Source of the DNA: Myxococcota bacterium
GTDB lineage: Bacteria; Myxococcota_A; Polyangia; HGW-17
Length of the DNA: 44,491 nt
Direction of reading: 5' to 3'
Assembly (NCBI GenBank): GCA_018821305.1
Contig: JAHJMN010000207.1
Coordinates: forward strand, 1 to 44,491
A program made the position numbers and the translations under genes. Shown piece after piece: positions 26,340-35,442 of this stretch. The notes below the pieces were generated by a model, which was not told where the DNA came from, ran no database searches, and saw only the letters and a program-made list of their open reading frames with translations. Position 1 is the first letter of the stretch. Each line of letters begins with the position of its first letter.

Positions 26340-27494
26340 ATGAGTAAACAAAAAAAAATAATAAATTTTTATGGGCCTTCACTTCAGAAATTCGGAACAA
26401 TAATTTTTCTTTTGACATACTTTTTGTCCTGCAGGGCAAAAGAAGTTGATAGCGAAACGATGCCAGTTCTGCCAGTTCAAGTAAAAGACGACGTGGGTAA
26501 TAAAAAGAAGACTGTTGACTCACACGACTTTACTTTTGCAACGCACGCGACAGAAAAATTTATTGTAAAAGAAGATTACTTCAGGATGATTGAATACAAG
26601 AATGAAGATTCCATGGATGAGGAGAAATATATCGTTCATTCAGGGAAAAAGGTTGGTTATGTAGTATCTGAAGAAGAATTATCAAATACAAAAATCCCTT
26701 CAGTAATAAAAAACTATCGTTCTATAATAATAAAAAGTTATTTGTGTGATAATTACGAAGGGGGCTGTGAGACTCCTGTTATTCGTAAGATTATCGAAAC
26801 CGCGTCGCGTCCACTTCATATTGGATTCGACAGTAGAGATGTGAAAATTAAAAAGCCTCAAGTAATTTTTAGGGATATACCTTTTTTCCTGAGTTTGGAA
26901 TACATTGATGTAATCAGCAATGAAATGGTCGAATTTATTACCAGTAGAGCAAATATCAGGGGGCTTGCTATTACAGGTGAAGGGTCAGAAGATATTTTAA
27001 AAAATATTCATAAAATAAAAACGATAAGCTCACTTTATCTCAACAGCGTAAATTTATCAGATGAAATGATAAAGAGCATCTCAACACTGAAAAATCTTGA
27101 ATTTCTATCCCTTACCGATTGTAAGATACAGGGTAAATTGTCTTCATTGGGAGCTTTATTCCAGCTTAAAATGCTTTCAATAGTGAATATCAGTATTGAT
27201 AACCATAAATTTATAAATCAATTATCAAGACTTAAATACTTAATCCTTCAGGAGAACAACATAAAAAAAGACATCTTCGATGAAATTGTTAGTATTCCTG
27301 GATTGGAGGTACTTGATTTAAGTGATACCGATGTGGAAGTCGACACCGAAAATGTAATTAAACTTAAAAATCTAAAAACATTCAGGATGCTTAATTCCTC
27401 GAATACCTGCTCGGATTTTAAAAAAATTAAGAATGTTAATGTGATTTTATCAGATAATCAGTGTGGATATTCTAAAAACGATTACGAGGAGTAA
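26340..27494 (+). CDS. LRR-like lipoprotein, function unknown
   Basis: The product has a hydrophobic N-terminal segment ending in LTYFLSC, a probable lipobox. The C-terminal half has LRR-type units such as ISSLYLNSVNLSDEMIKSI, LKNLEFLSLTDCKIQG, LSRLKYLILQENNI and IPGLEVLDLSDTDVEV. Before it lies IPFFLSLEYIDVISNE, which resembles RPFFISLESSGISDAYI in the LRR-linked kinase at 29364-31775, so the two probably share a common extracellular module. The start at 26340 gives 384 residues; an in-frame ATG at 26319 adds seven. No strong ribosome-binding site is seen. A/T content is higher than in the TPR operon just upstream. Confidence 0.72.
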   Translation: MSKQKKIINFYGPSLQKFGTIIFLLTYFLSCRAKEVDSETMPVLPVQVKDDVGNKKKTVDSHDFTFATHATEKFIVKEDYFRMIEYKNEDSMDEEKYIVHSGKKVGYVVSEEELSNTKIPSVIKNYRSIIIKSYLCDNYEGGCETPVIRKIIETASRPLHIGFDSRDVKIKKPQVIFRDIPFFLSLEYIDVISNEMVEFITSRANIRGLAITGEGSEDILKNIHKIKTISSLYLNSVNLSDEMIKSISTLKNLEFLSLTDCKIQGKLSSLGALFQLKMLSIVNISIDNHKFINQLSRLKYLILQENNIKKDIFDEIVSIPGLEVLDLSDTDVEVDTENVIKLKNLKTFRMLNSSNTCSDFKKIKNVNVILSDNQCGYSKNDYEE

Positions 27495-27515
27495 CGGAAA
27501 GCAGCGATGTTTAAT

Positions 27516-28520
27516 TTATTTTAAATATTTTGCCGTGGATTTAGTCGCCCACTTTTCAACATCTTTGCGGTCTACACTTTTGGAGCCTTCCATCTTTTTC
27601 TTGTCATAGGATACAAACATCGGGCATTTTCCATTGTTCTTTACGACTTCTTCGCCGAGTTTTTTCCCGGTTCTTCTTTCGTAAACGGTAATTTTTGCAT
27701 CTTTCATGGAGATACTTACAGTTTCTTTTGTAAATTTACATTTTTTAACAACTTTGCTTTCTTCGTCAGCTACTACTGCTATCACATCAACGTCCTCAAG
27801 AAGTTTGCCTTTGCCTGTTACAACAGGAGCAGAATATTTGAAAACAGTGATCATACTGTCTTTTTTTGCGGCATCTTTTCCTTCATTTGAAAATTCAATT
27901 TTTCCATCGACGATCTCATTGAAGTACTTGTTAATTCCACTGGAAGGATCAATCGCAGGTATCTTAAGATCAACAGGTTTATGACCGGGAAGGGTAACTT
28001 TCATGGTGACGTTGAAATCCCAGGGTTTCATCTTGTAGGAATACTTATTATAGACGCTATCCAGTTCAATCTTTGAAATTACGTCTTTAATGTTGTGATA
28101 GAACATCTGAAAACTGGATTTTTCTACTTTGAATTCGTTTTTACCAATCTGGAAAATTGTTCCTACGGGGAGTTTTCTTGTGGAAATACTGATATTCAGC
28201 GGGCCTTTTGTGGATATTCCAGAAATATGGAAATTTACAGTTGAACCAGCTATATCAGGAAACTTTAAAGTGCCTTTTTTATATCCTTCCCAACTTACTT
28301 TGGGCGCATCCTTAAGTTCAGTTGGTTTGACATCTTTTGCTTCAGGTTTCATTTCTCCGGGAGTTTTTTCCTCGGGCTTTTTGTCATCAGAGGGCTTTTC
28401 TGATTTTTTTTCGATTTTTTCTGATTTTTTCTCTGAACTGTCCTCTTTTTTGTCTCCACATGAAGTAAAGGACAGGGTTAATATTGCAATTGAAGAATAA
28501 AGAAACGACCTGACTAACAT
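27516..28520 (-). CDS. Lipoprotein with charged linker, function unknown
   Basis: The 334-residue product begins with a lipoprotein signal (LTLSFTSC, Cys21) and then about 60 residues of Lys/Glu/Asp/Ser (KKSEKIEKKSEKPSDDKK type) as a spacer. The remaining 250 residues look like beta-rich domains (FPDIAGSTVNFHISGI, PLNISISTRKLPVGTIFQIG) with two Cys that may pair (KKCKF and GKCPMF). The ATG at 28520 has a strong GGAG seven bases upstream. It is convergent with the LRR lipoprotein and divergent from the gene at 28709. I do not recognise the family. Confidence 0.7.
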   Translation of the reverse strand: MLVRSFLYSSIAILTLSFTSCGDKKEDSSEKKSEKIEKKSEKPSDDKKPEEKTPGEMKPEAKDVKPTELKDAPKVSWEGYKKGTLKFPDIAGSTVNFHISGISTKGPLNISISTRKLPVGTIFQIGKNEFKVEKSSFQMFYHNIKDVISKIELDSVYNKYSYKMKPWDFNVTMKVTLPGHKPVDLKIPAIDPSSGINKYFNEIVDGKIEFSNEGKDAAKKDSMITVFKYSAPVVTGKGKLLEDVDVIAVVADEESKVVKKCKFTKETVSISMKDAKITVYERRTGKKLGEEVVKNNGKCPMFVSYDKKKMEGSKSVDRKDVEKWATKSTAKYLK

Positions 28521-28708
28521 TTTTATCTCCTTTAAAATGGTTATATTCGGAAAAAAAATTCCGAATGGGAATAAAACTCTCAAAAAAAGAAAAAGCAAGG
28601 AAAAAACAACTAATTTTTGTTAATGTGATTTTTATTATTGACATTAAGGAACTTAAATGTGAAAAATATATCAGCTCAATAAGAGCAATGAAATTAACGG
28701 AGGAGACT

Positions 28709-29197
28709 ATGTCTAACAAATTAACAGTTTTATCAATTATTGTAGCAGGCTTTATTTTTGCCGTCATGATGCCCACTGAAGCTCAGGCAAAGAAAAAAGC
28801 TCCACTGATTACTTTCGGCGGTGAAAAAATAGTAAAAGTAAAAGACCTGCCGAATGATCCATTTTACAAACATCCAGCTTACGGCAAAGTTGACCTCGGA
28901 TACAAAATCAAACAGGTAAAAATATTATTCATTCCTGTTTGGAACTACGATGGTGAATATGTAGGTTATGTTGGTCGCGATGATCTCTTCATCAGACTTG
29001 ATTCCGCAGTAAAAGCTCGTATGGAAAAAGATGGCGTCAAACTTCCCGGAGTTCCATCACTTCCTTTCTGGGAAAAAATTGGTGGAAAACTCGTTTTTAT
29101 TCTTATTATCGGCGGTCTTATTGTTGCTGGTCTTTTCATGAACAAAAAAGAAAAGAAAGGCAAGAAAGATAAGAAATCCGACGAAGCTGCTGCCTGA
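28709..29197 (+). CDS. Signal-peptide protein with one C-terminal membrane helix
   Basis: The 162-residue product has a signal peptide (VLSIIVAGFIFAVMMPTEAQA), a compact extracytoplasmic part with LPNDPFYKHPAYGKVDLGYKI and FIPVWNYDGEYVGYVG, one membrane helix (FILIIGGLIVAGLFM, about residues 130-146), and a Lys-rich cytoplasmic tail. The ATG is fixed by GGAGGA seven bases upstream. It stands alone between divergent and same-strand neighbours. The family is not recognised; the topology suggests an envelope sensor or assembly factor, which is only an inference. Confidence 0.7.
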   Translation: MSNKLTVLSIIVAGFIFAVMMPTEAQAKKKAPLITFGGEKIVKVKDLPNDPFYKHPAYGKVDLGYKIKQVKILFIPVWNYDGEYVGYVGRDDLFIRLDSAVKARMEKDGVKLPGVPSLPFWEKIGGKLVFILIIGGLIVAGLFMNKKEKKGKKDKKSDEAAA

Positions 29198-29363
29198 TAT
29201 CCTCCTGATTACTACTTCCTCTCGCATTATCAAACAGTTCAATAACAAAACATTCTCTCTTGGATAGTTTAAAAATCGATGTAAACACATGAGTTATTCG
29301 ATTGATCGCAGTTAATGTGAAAACCTGTTGAATTTCTATGTAAATCTGGTTTAAATTACATCC

Positions 29364-31775
29364 ATGGAAAGCGTTGATTCCCTCATCGGGGGCTTTATAG
29401 GCTCTTATAAAATACTTGAAATCCTTGGAGATGGTTCATATGGAACCGTGTACAAGGGCCATCATCCTACTATTGAAAAGGATGTAGCAATCAAGGTTCT
29501 TTCGTCCGAGCTCTCACGAAACGCTTCCGTAGTACGCCGATTTAACGATGAGGCACGTGCAGTCAACCGCATAAAACATCCTAATATTATACAGATATTC
29601 GACTTCGGTCGCCTGAAAGATGGTCGATATTTCTATGTGATGGAATATATCGAAGGGGAAGAGTTGCGTGAAGTTATAGACCGGGAGGGGATGCTCGAAC
29701 TCAGTTACATTACTGAATCCATGCACCTGATTACCCGGGCTCTTGATGCAGTCCACCGGAAAAAGATAATTCACCGGGATCTTAAGCCTGGAAATATTAT
29801 TGTAAGTTATGTCGAAGGACGGTTTGATCTTAAAATACTGGATTTCGGCATAGCCAAACTATCGGAGGGGGATGAATCTGGTAATTCACAAACTTCACGT
29901 GGACTTGTTATGGGAACCCCATCCTATATGGCCCCGGAGCAGGCGATGGGCTCAGAGAGTCGAATTGGGCCTTGGACTGATGTCTACAGTCTTGGGGTCA
30001 TCCTCTATCAGATGCTTTCCGGAAGGCTTCCATATACCGGTGCGGATAATATTCAGCAGATTATTCACTCTATTATTAATGACCCACATCCACCCCTTGG
30101 AGACATAGTTTCGGGCTTGCCCGTTGGGATGAGCGATGTAATTGAAAAAGCACTGGATAAAGACCCCTCAAAAAGGTTTCAGTCTGCCGGGGAATTTTTC
30201 AATGAATTTTTAAACGTTTTAAATAATCCGATTACAACCTTTGCTCCTGAAACCGCCAATGTTACTCTTAAGCAGGAAAATAAAGACTGGCTAGAGACAT
30301 ATCAGGAAAATTTGAGCCTGCCATTCAAAAATGAGGTAGTACTTACCGGTAGTATGCGGAAAAGGCATTTCCTGAAAATGACCTCTATTGCCCTTGGTGC
30401 TGTACTCTTAACTATGCTCGTGTTTTTTTTCCTCCAAAAATCTATGCGGAAATCAACTGCATATATCCTCGACAGCTATGTTTCTTTTGATTCTCCCGTG
30501 CATAATGCGAAACCGGTGACGGTAATTCCTGATGTAGTGGATTACAGTCTCATTTATCTGCATGCTGGTGGCCGATACTGGCCGGTACTTACTGAGGACC
30601 AGTCAATTATTGCACCATCTGTTGTGTTTCCCGGAACATATGAATCAGGGATTGTTTACTACAATGGGAAACCGGTTTCTCTGAACTTAACCGCTTCAAA
30701 CATCACATCTGTAAGTCCTGCTCTCCTCGGGCGCATTTCCTCAATTTCGGATAATTCCAGTCTCATCTGCACTCCGGAGGGAAAGAAAATTCGGGAATCC
30801 ATAAAATTCCCTCTATTAGTTTCCGGGAAAAATTTGAAATCATTTCATTGTCTGAAGTCCTCCAAGTCCGGCCATTTTCATATCAAAGTATCTGAGCCAT
30901 TTGAGCCGGATGAACTGATGGAATTCCTTGAAAATCCCTGGTTTTCCGGAATATCCGGCAAAACATCCATGAATGAAGAGATTTCAACTAGAATAGGTAA
31001 ATTAAAGCGTCCATTTTTTATTTCTCTTGAATCAAGTGGCATTTCTGATGCTTATATTAAAAATCTGGCTGCAAACACTAAAATCCGTGCCCTCTATCTG
31101 CGTGGAAACCCTGTCACCGATATGGGGATTTCGGCTCTCTACAATCATAAAGAATTGAGGGTCTTGTCGCTGGATAAGACTTCAGTTACCAGCTCTTCTC
31201 TGGTTTATATCAGTGAAATGCCGTCGCTGCGTGAGCTGTATTTGATAGATACTAAGATAATTGGTCCTAATTTTAAATTAATATCAAAACTTAAAAAACT
31301 AAGAATTCTGAGTCTATCAAAAACTCCTTTTGATGATGGAAACTGTGTCCATCTTTCAAAATTGGATAATCTCGAAATGCTTTCTATCGGTATGACAAAG
31401 GCTACGGCATCATGCCTTGGAATTATAAGCCGCCTTTCTTCCCTCCGAATACTGTATTTCTACAGTGCAAATTTGAATGGTGTTCCTACTGATGAAATGA
31501 AATCTATGAAACTCACATTTTTCAGTGGAGACTATTCAAAATTATCTCCGCAGCTCGCTGGTTTGCTTATTAATCTTCCTTCAATGAAAAAAATAAGCAT
31601 AAACCGGGCAGGGTTGAATAATGAATTTCTGGAAGTAATTAAAAATTCTAATCCAACAAGAGATATTACTGTTTCAATAAGAAAAAATCGAATTGATTGT
31701 CGTAAATTAAGCAAAATTCTCAAAGATACGAAAAATCAGTGGAAGATAACCGCAGATTGCAGGCTTAAAAAGTGA
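29364..31775 (+). CDS. Transmembrane Ser/Thr kinase with extracytoplasmic LRR-like domain
   Basis: The 803-residue protein has an N-terminal Hanks kinase (about residues 15-290): GDGSYGTVY, Lys44 in VAIKVL, HRDLKPGN (Asp139), DFGIAK (Asp160) and MAPEQ. A juxtamembrane stretch leads to one helix (ALGAVLLTMLVFFFLQ, about 345-360). Residues after about 590 contain LRR units: IRALYLRGNPVTDMGISAL, LRVLSLDKTSVTSSSL, LRELYLIDTKIIG, LEMLSIGMTKATAS. This is the kinase-in, sensor-out topology of PknB, with an LRR instead of PASTA domains. A photolyase gene overlaps its end by four bases (GTGA). No ribosome-binding site is evident. The ligand and targets are unknown. Confidence 0.88.
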   Translation: MESVDSLIGGFIGSYKILEILGDGSYGTVYKGHHPTIEKDVAIKVLSSELSRNASVVRRFNDEARAVNRIKHPNIIQIFDFGRLKDGRYFYVMEYIEGEELREVIDREGMLELSYITESMHLITRALDAVHRKKIIHRDLKPGNIIVSYVEGRFDLKILDFGIAKLSEGDESGNSQTSRGLVMGTPSYMAPEQAMGSESRIGPWTDVYSLGVILYQMLSGRLPYTGADNIQQIIHSIINDPHPPLGDIVSGLPVGMSDVIEKALDKDPSKRFQSAGEFFNEFLNVLNNPITTFAPETANVTLKQENKDWLETYQENLSLPFKNEVVLTGSMRKRHFLKMTSIALGAVLLTMLVFFFLQKSMRKSTAYILDSYVSFDSPVHNAKPVTVIPDVVDYSLIYLHAGGRYWPVLTEDQSIIAPSVVFPGTYESGIVYYNGKPVSLNLTASNITSVSPALLGRISSISDNSSLICTPEGKKIRESIKFPLLVSGKNLKSFHCLKSSKSGHFHIKVSEPFEPDELMEFLENPWFSGISGKTSMNEEISTRIGKLKRPFFISLESSGISDAYIKNLAANTKIRALYLRGNPVTDMGISALYNHKELRVLSLDKTSVTSSSLVYISEMPSLRELYLIDTKIIGPNFKLISKLKKLRILSLSKTPFDDGNCVHLSKLDNLEMLSIGMTKATASCLGIISRLSSLRILYFYSANLNGVPTDEMKSMKLTFFSGDYSKLSPQLAGLLINLPSMKKISINRAGLNNEFLEVIKNSNPTRDITVSIRKNRIDCRKLSKILKDTKNQWKITADCRLKK

Positions 31776-33166
31776 AAATTAACCTGTTTATTTTCCACCG
31801 GGATTTGCGCATCTTTGAAAATAATGCCCTCGAAAGGGCAATAAACGATGATCTTCCCCTTTGTCCTTGCTTCTTTTTTGACAGAGCTCAACTTGAGAAT
31901 AACCGATTCTTCAGTTCCAGAGCTTTTTCATTCATGATTGAGAGTTTGAAGGATCTGGATAGGGACCTTGCACAGCATGGGGGGCGCCTCCACCTCTTTT
32001 ATGGTTCGCCAGGTGAGATCCTCGCCCAAATCCTTTCCTCAGGCCTTGTAAATACCGTATACTCCGGCTTTGATTACACTCCTTTTGCGAAAAACCGTGA
32101 TGCCACTCTCACGGAAATCTGCAAAACTCACGGCCTTGAGCATCAACAATTTCATAATCTCCTGATAAAACATCCCAATGCAGTTCTTAAAAAGGATGGT
32201 ACTCCGTATACTGTTTTTACACCGTATTTTAAAAAATGGCTACTGACTCCGATTGAGCTCCCACTTCAGGCTTCCCATCGCCAATTCAGTAAAATATGCC
32301 TTCCTGGAGAGTTGACATGGGAGCAAATTGAAAATCTGGACCCCGTAAGGATAAATTTTAAATCTTATAATTCAGGAGGCAGAAAAGCCGGGTTATCTTT
32401 ATTATCTCGACTTCAATCAATTTCTTCTGATTATGAAAATCTCAGAAATATTCCGGCACTGAATGCTACTTCTGGCCTCAGTCCGCATTTAAAGGCAGGC
32501 ACCGTTAGCCCCGTTGAAGCTTATCAAATACTGCTATCCTGCCCCGGTGGCGCTTCTCTTATCCGGGAACTTGCCTGGAGGGATTTTTTTTCGTCCATTG
32601 CATATCATTTTCCCAGGGTCTTTTCCGGCGCTTTCCGTGAAGAGTATAATCTAATTGAATGGCCTGATAGTGATGATCTATTTTCTGCCTGGTGCGAAGG
32701 TAAAACGGGTTTTCCTTTGATAGATGCGGCTATGCGTCAGTTAAATGATACTGGATGGATGCATGGACGTCTTCGAATGGTCGCTGCCTCTTTTCTCGTT
32801 AAAGATCTTCATGTTGACTGGCACCGTGGCGAGCAATATTTTGCATCAAAACTCGTTGATTATGATCCAGCCGTAAATAACGGAAACTGGCAGTGGTGTG
32901 CTTCTACGGGGTGTGATGCACAGCCTTGGTTCCGGATTTTCAATCCCTTGCTTCAGCAAAAAAAATATGATCCTGACTGCCGTTTTATTAAAAAATTTGT
33001 CCCTGAACTGAAACGGGTCGATTGCGCTACAATCCATTCATATGAAACCAAACGTATTTGTGCAGATTATCCAGCACCGATAGTTAGTCATTCCCAGGCT
33101 TCTGCGAAAATCAAGCAGATTTATAAAAGTTTGAAATATTCAAACAGCAGTATGCTTGAATTATAG
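31772..33166 (+). CDS. phrB: Deoxyribodipyrimidine photolyase (cryptochrome/photolyase family)
   Basis: Photolyase uses FADH- and light to split cyclobutane pyrimidine dimers. The 464-residue length is typical of class I. The N-terminal antenna domain begins MKINLFIFHRDLRIFENNAL. The FAD-binding half has ELAWRDFFSSIAYHFP, TGFPLIDAAMRQLNDTGWMH, RLRMVAASFLVKDLHVDW, NNGNWQWCASTGCDAQPWF and RIFNP. NNGNWQW replaces the common NNGGWQW and two Cys flank ASTG, a mild variation. The GTG start overlaps the kinase stop, so the two may be translated together. Its last 46 bases overlap the convergent CPBP protease gene. Confidence 0.93.
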   Translation: MKINLFIFHRDLRIFENNALERAINDDLPLCPCFFFDRAQLENNRFFSSRAFSFMIESLKDLDRDLAQHGGRLHLFYGSPGEILAQILSSGLVNTVYSGFDYTPFAKNRDATLTEICKTHGLEHQQFHNLLIKHPNAVLKKDGTPYTVFTPYFKKWLLTPIELPLQASHRQFSKICLPGELTWEQIENLDPVRINFKSYNSGGRKAGLSLLSRLQSISSDYENLRNIPALNATSGLSPHLKAGTVSPVEAYQILLSCPGGASLIRELAWRDFFSSIAYHFPRVFSGAFREEYNLIEWPDSDDLFSAWCEGKTGFPLIDAAMRQLNDTGWMHGRLRMVAASFLVKDLHVDWHRGEQYFASKLVDYDPAVNNGNWQWCASTGCDAQPWFRIFNPLLQQKKYDPDCRFIKKFVPELKRVDCATIHSYETKRICADYPAPIVSHSQASAKIKQIYKSLKYSNSSMLEL

Positions 33167-33870
33167 AAAAAATGCACCAGCATGGATGGAATCAGGGATT
33201 TATGATAGGTGGCGAGCCATCCCAGGGCAAGGCCTATCAAAAAATGGCTGATAAAAATAGCTGGTGACAAATGAACCACGGAAAAGAGTAATGCCTGAAG
33301 AATAATCGCTTCTTTCGGTGATCCAATGCTTAGAAGACTCTGGTAGATGACGCCTCTGAAAGCAATTTCCTCAAAAAATGCAGGCCATGCTGCAATTGCT
33401 ATAAATGCTATCCATACAGGAAGTCCGGCTTTTTTATATTCAGCAAGATATTTTACGTCCTCAACGGCTAAATGCTTTAGAAGAAAAATATAGCCAACCA
33501 TAAAAATCAGAATAGCCAGTGTGGTGGTGGGTACCGTTAAAAACATCCCTTTTATCGGAATCTTGGGGTTTATTGAGACGGTTTTTACCTGATAATAATT
33601 TACAATAATAATTATACCCAGAAGGCCTAGCCCAACAAACTCAGCTTTCAACAGGTGTGGCGGGGAAAATCGACCGATCAAAGCAATAAAAATATTGGCA
33701 ATAAAAAAGCACAGAATAATTTTAATTGCAGGCATTACCTTTTCTAAAAAAGGTGTTGATTGGTTTCGGTTGGAGCTTCGGACTGGATCTCCAGCTATTT
33801 GTTTCCCGCATTTGCCGCAGAATTTTGCATTTTCTTTTACAACATTGAGGCAAAAAGGACAGGTTCCCAT
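33121..33870 (-). CDS. CPBP-family intramembrane metalloprotease with N-terminal zinc ribbon
   Basis: The 249-residue product begins with a zinc ribbon (CPFC...CGKCG within the first 23 residues) and then about six to eight hydrophobic segments. The protease motifs are in the C-terminal half: FFEEIAFRG (EExxxR), FSVVH (FxxxH) and a later HFFYN. The family includes CAAX prenyl proteases and bacteriocin-processing enzymes, and the substrate here is unknown. The ATG at 33870 shares its A with the upstream TGA (TGATG), so translation is coupled to the zinc-ribbon gene. A GTG at 33873 would add one residue. The 3' end overlaps the photolyase gene. Confidence 0.88.
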   Translation of the reverse strand: MGTCPFCLNVVKENAKFCGKCGKQIAGDPVRSSNRNQSTPFLEKVMPAIKIILCFFIANIFIALIGRFSPPHLLKAEFVGLGLLGIIIIVNYYQVKTVSINPKIPIKGMFLTVPTTTLAILIFMVGYIFLLKHLAVEDVKYLAEYKKAGLPVWIAFIAIAAWPAFFEEIAFRGVIYQSLLSIGSPKEAIILQALLFSVVHLSPAIFISHFLIGLALGWLATYHKSLIPSMLVHFFYNSSILLFEYFKLL

Positions 33871-34658
33871 CACTTTTTATAGTCTTTCAGTAGACCTGAG
33901 AGTTCTCTTACTTTCAGGGCTTTGCTTATTCCATTTGCAAATATTCCAATAATAATAATTTTGATAATGAGCCCTTTATACAGGGTTGACGGGTCTATAA
34001 AGGCGTTGAAAATATTAACTGCAATATAAACTGCAAGGGCACTTACAATGGCAGGGAAAAGGTTTTTCCGGGCCCAGAACCATAATCCGAACATTACGGC
34101 AGAAAGAAAATAGTTCACAACAAATACTTGATAGTATTCAAAATTAATTTTTCTTCTCAGTTCCTTTACAGTATATGACTTTTCACCTATATCGACTTTC
34201 TGAGTCGGCTCCATGTGCTTTACAAGGTTCAGGGCGTCATCTGTAGTTTTTTTGTTGATAAACCCCATGATGGTGCCCGAAATTGCAAATAGAAATCCAA
34301 GAATTATTATTCCCCTTGCGGACTTGCGTGCTTCAGTACTGAGTTTGTCTATAAATTCCTGATTCTCTTTCAGTTTTTTTTCTTTTTCTTCAGAACTCAA
34401 GATTTTAGCACCACAGTGAGTACAGAACGGATCTTCTGAAGAAGTGAATTTCTTGCAACTTGAGCATTTTACTTCAGGTGGCTCTGATTTAATTGCCATT
34501 TCGGGTGAAGTATCGGAAACTCCTGGCTCAGAATCAATTGCTATTTCGGATGAAGGATCGGAAATTTCATTTGAGTTATCAGATACGTTATCCGCATTGC
34601 CAGCCATAATTGGCATATCAGTAGTTTTTGTTATGTCTTCAATATTATTTTTGTCCAT
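33870..34658 (-). CDS. Zinc-ribbon membrane protein paired with the CPBP protease
   Basis: The 262-residue product has a disordered acidic N-terminus (residues 1-65, Asp/Ser/Glu-rich with repeated ISDPSSEIAIDSEP-like units), a zinc ribbon (CSSCKKF...CTHCGAKI, about 66-85), a charged coil and four hydrophobic segments (GIIILGFLFAISGTIMGF, FVVNYFLSAVMFGLWFW, FPAIVSALAVYIAVNIF and LIIKIIIIGIFANGI). The ATG at 34658 follows GGAG; an upstream in-frame start would add 13 residues. The stop overlaps the protease start. Shared zinc ribbons suggest the two proteins act together. The family is not recognised. Confidence 0.75.
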   Translation of the reverse strand: MDKNNIEDITKTTDMPIMAGNADNVSDNSNEISDPSSEIAIDSEPGVSDTSPEMAIKSEPPEVKCSSCKKFTSSEDPFCTHCGAKILSSEEKEKKLKENQEFIDKLSTEARKSARGIIILGFLFAISGTIMGFINKKTTDDALNLVKHMEPTQKVDIGEKSYTVKELRRKINFEYYQVFVVNYFLSAVMFGLWFWARKNLFPAIVSALAVYIAVNIFNAFIDPSTLYKGLIIKIIIIGIFANGISKALKVRELSGLLKDYKK

Positions 34659-34751
34659 GAAATCTCCAGAGTAAGTCACTATAAATCTAAACTGCATTTA
34701 TAAATTTTCATAGAGCAAAAATACAAAATATTCGAAAAGTCGTTTGCCGGA

Positions 34752-34779
34752 TTGTTTAAATTAGTGATATCAGTATAAA
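34752..34779 (+). promoter_or_regulatory. Promoter candidate for the alkyltransferase gene
   Basis: TTGTTT (34752-34757) and TATAAA (34774-34779) are 16 bases apart and about 30 bases before the GGAGG ribosome-binding site of the gene at 34807. The assignment rests on consensus and position only. Confidence 0.35.
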
Positions 34780-34806
34780 ACAAAGTTGTAAATCTGTGGA
34801 GGTAAT

Positions 34807-35310
34807 ATGGCTGTATTTCGAACATTTGAAACGGAACTTGGTAAAATGACGGTTGAGATTATGGATGACGGTTCTCTTTCGGGGCTCTGGTTTGAAGGGC
34901 AGAGATATTTCCCACAACTAGACCACAAAAGTTCGGGAATCATGAGTCCGGAACAAAAAGATTCTTTTAAAAGTGTTGAAACCCAGATTTGTGAATATAT
35001 AGCTGGAAAACGGCGGAATTTCGAAATTAAGTTAAAAATCAGTGGGACCGCTTTTCAAATGCAGGTGTGGCAATTACTTCAACAAATACCGTGGGGTACA
35101 ACCGTGTCATACGGCGAACTGGCCCGGCGTCTGGCCGAAGATAGAAAGACCTCAAAAATGAGTGCCCGCGCCATTGGCGGTGCTGTGGGCAAAAACCCCA
35201 TTTCAATTATTATCCCCTGTCATCGAGTTATAGGATCAAATGGTTCCCTGACGGGATACGCCGGCGGTCTGGAACTGAAAAAAGCTCTCCTGACTCTGGA
35301 GAAAAAATAA
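34807..35310 (+). CDS. ogt: Methylated-DNA--protein-cysteine methyltransferase
   Basis: This suicide repair protein transfers O6-alkyl groups from guanine to its own Cys. The 167-residue length is usual. The active-site motif [12 protein letters not shown] (Cys138) and the DNA-binding segment [10 protein letters not shown] plus [12 protein letters not shown] are complete, as is [13 protein letters not shown] near the C-terminus. TGGAGG precedes the ATG. It is next to a photolyase-containing region, but no shared operon is evident. Confidence 0.95.
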   Translation: MAVFRTFETELGKMTVEIMDDGSLSGLWFEGQRYFPQLDHKSSGIMSPEQKDSFKSVETQICEYIAGKRRNFEIKLKISGTAFQMQVWQLLQQIPWGTTVSYGELARRLAEDRKTSKMSARAIGGAVGKNPISIIIPCHRVIGSNGSLTGYAGGLELKKALLTLEKK

Positions 35311-35442
35311 TCAACTACCTGCTTTCGGAAATGTGTATTAGTACATTATATTTTTCCTTACTTCCCGAATAGCCTTGCTTTCATCAATACTTATTGTTTT
35401 TATTAACAATACAGCAATGGGTCTAATTTAGATTTTTTAATG

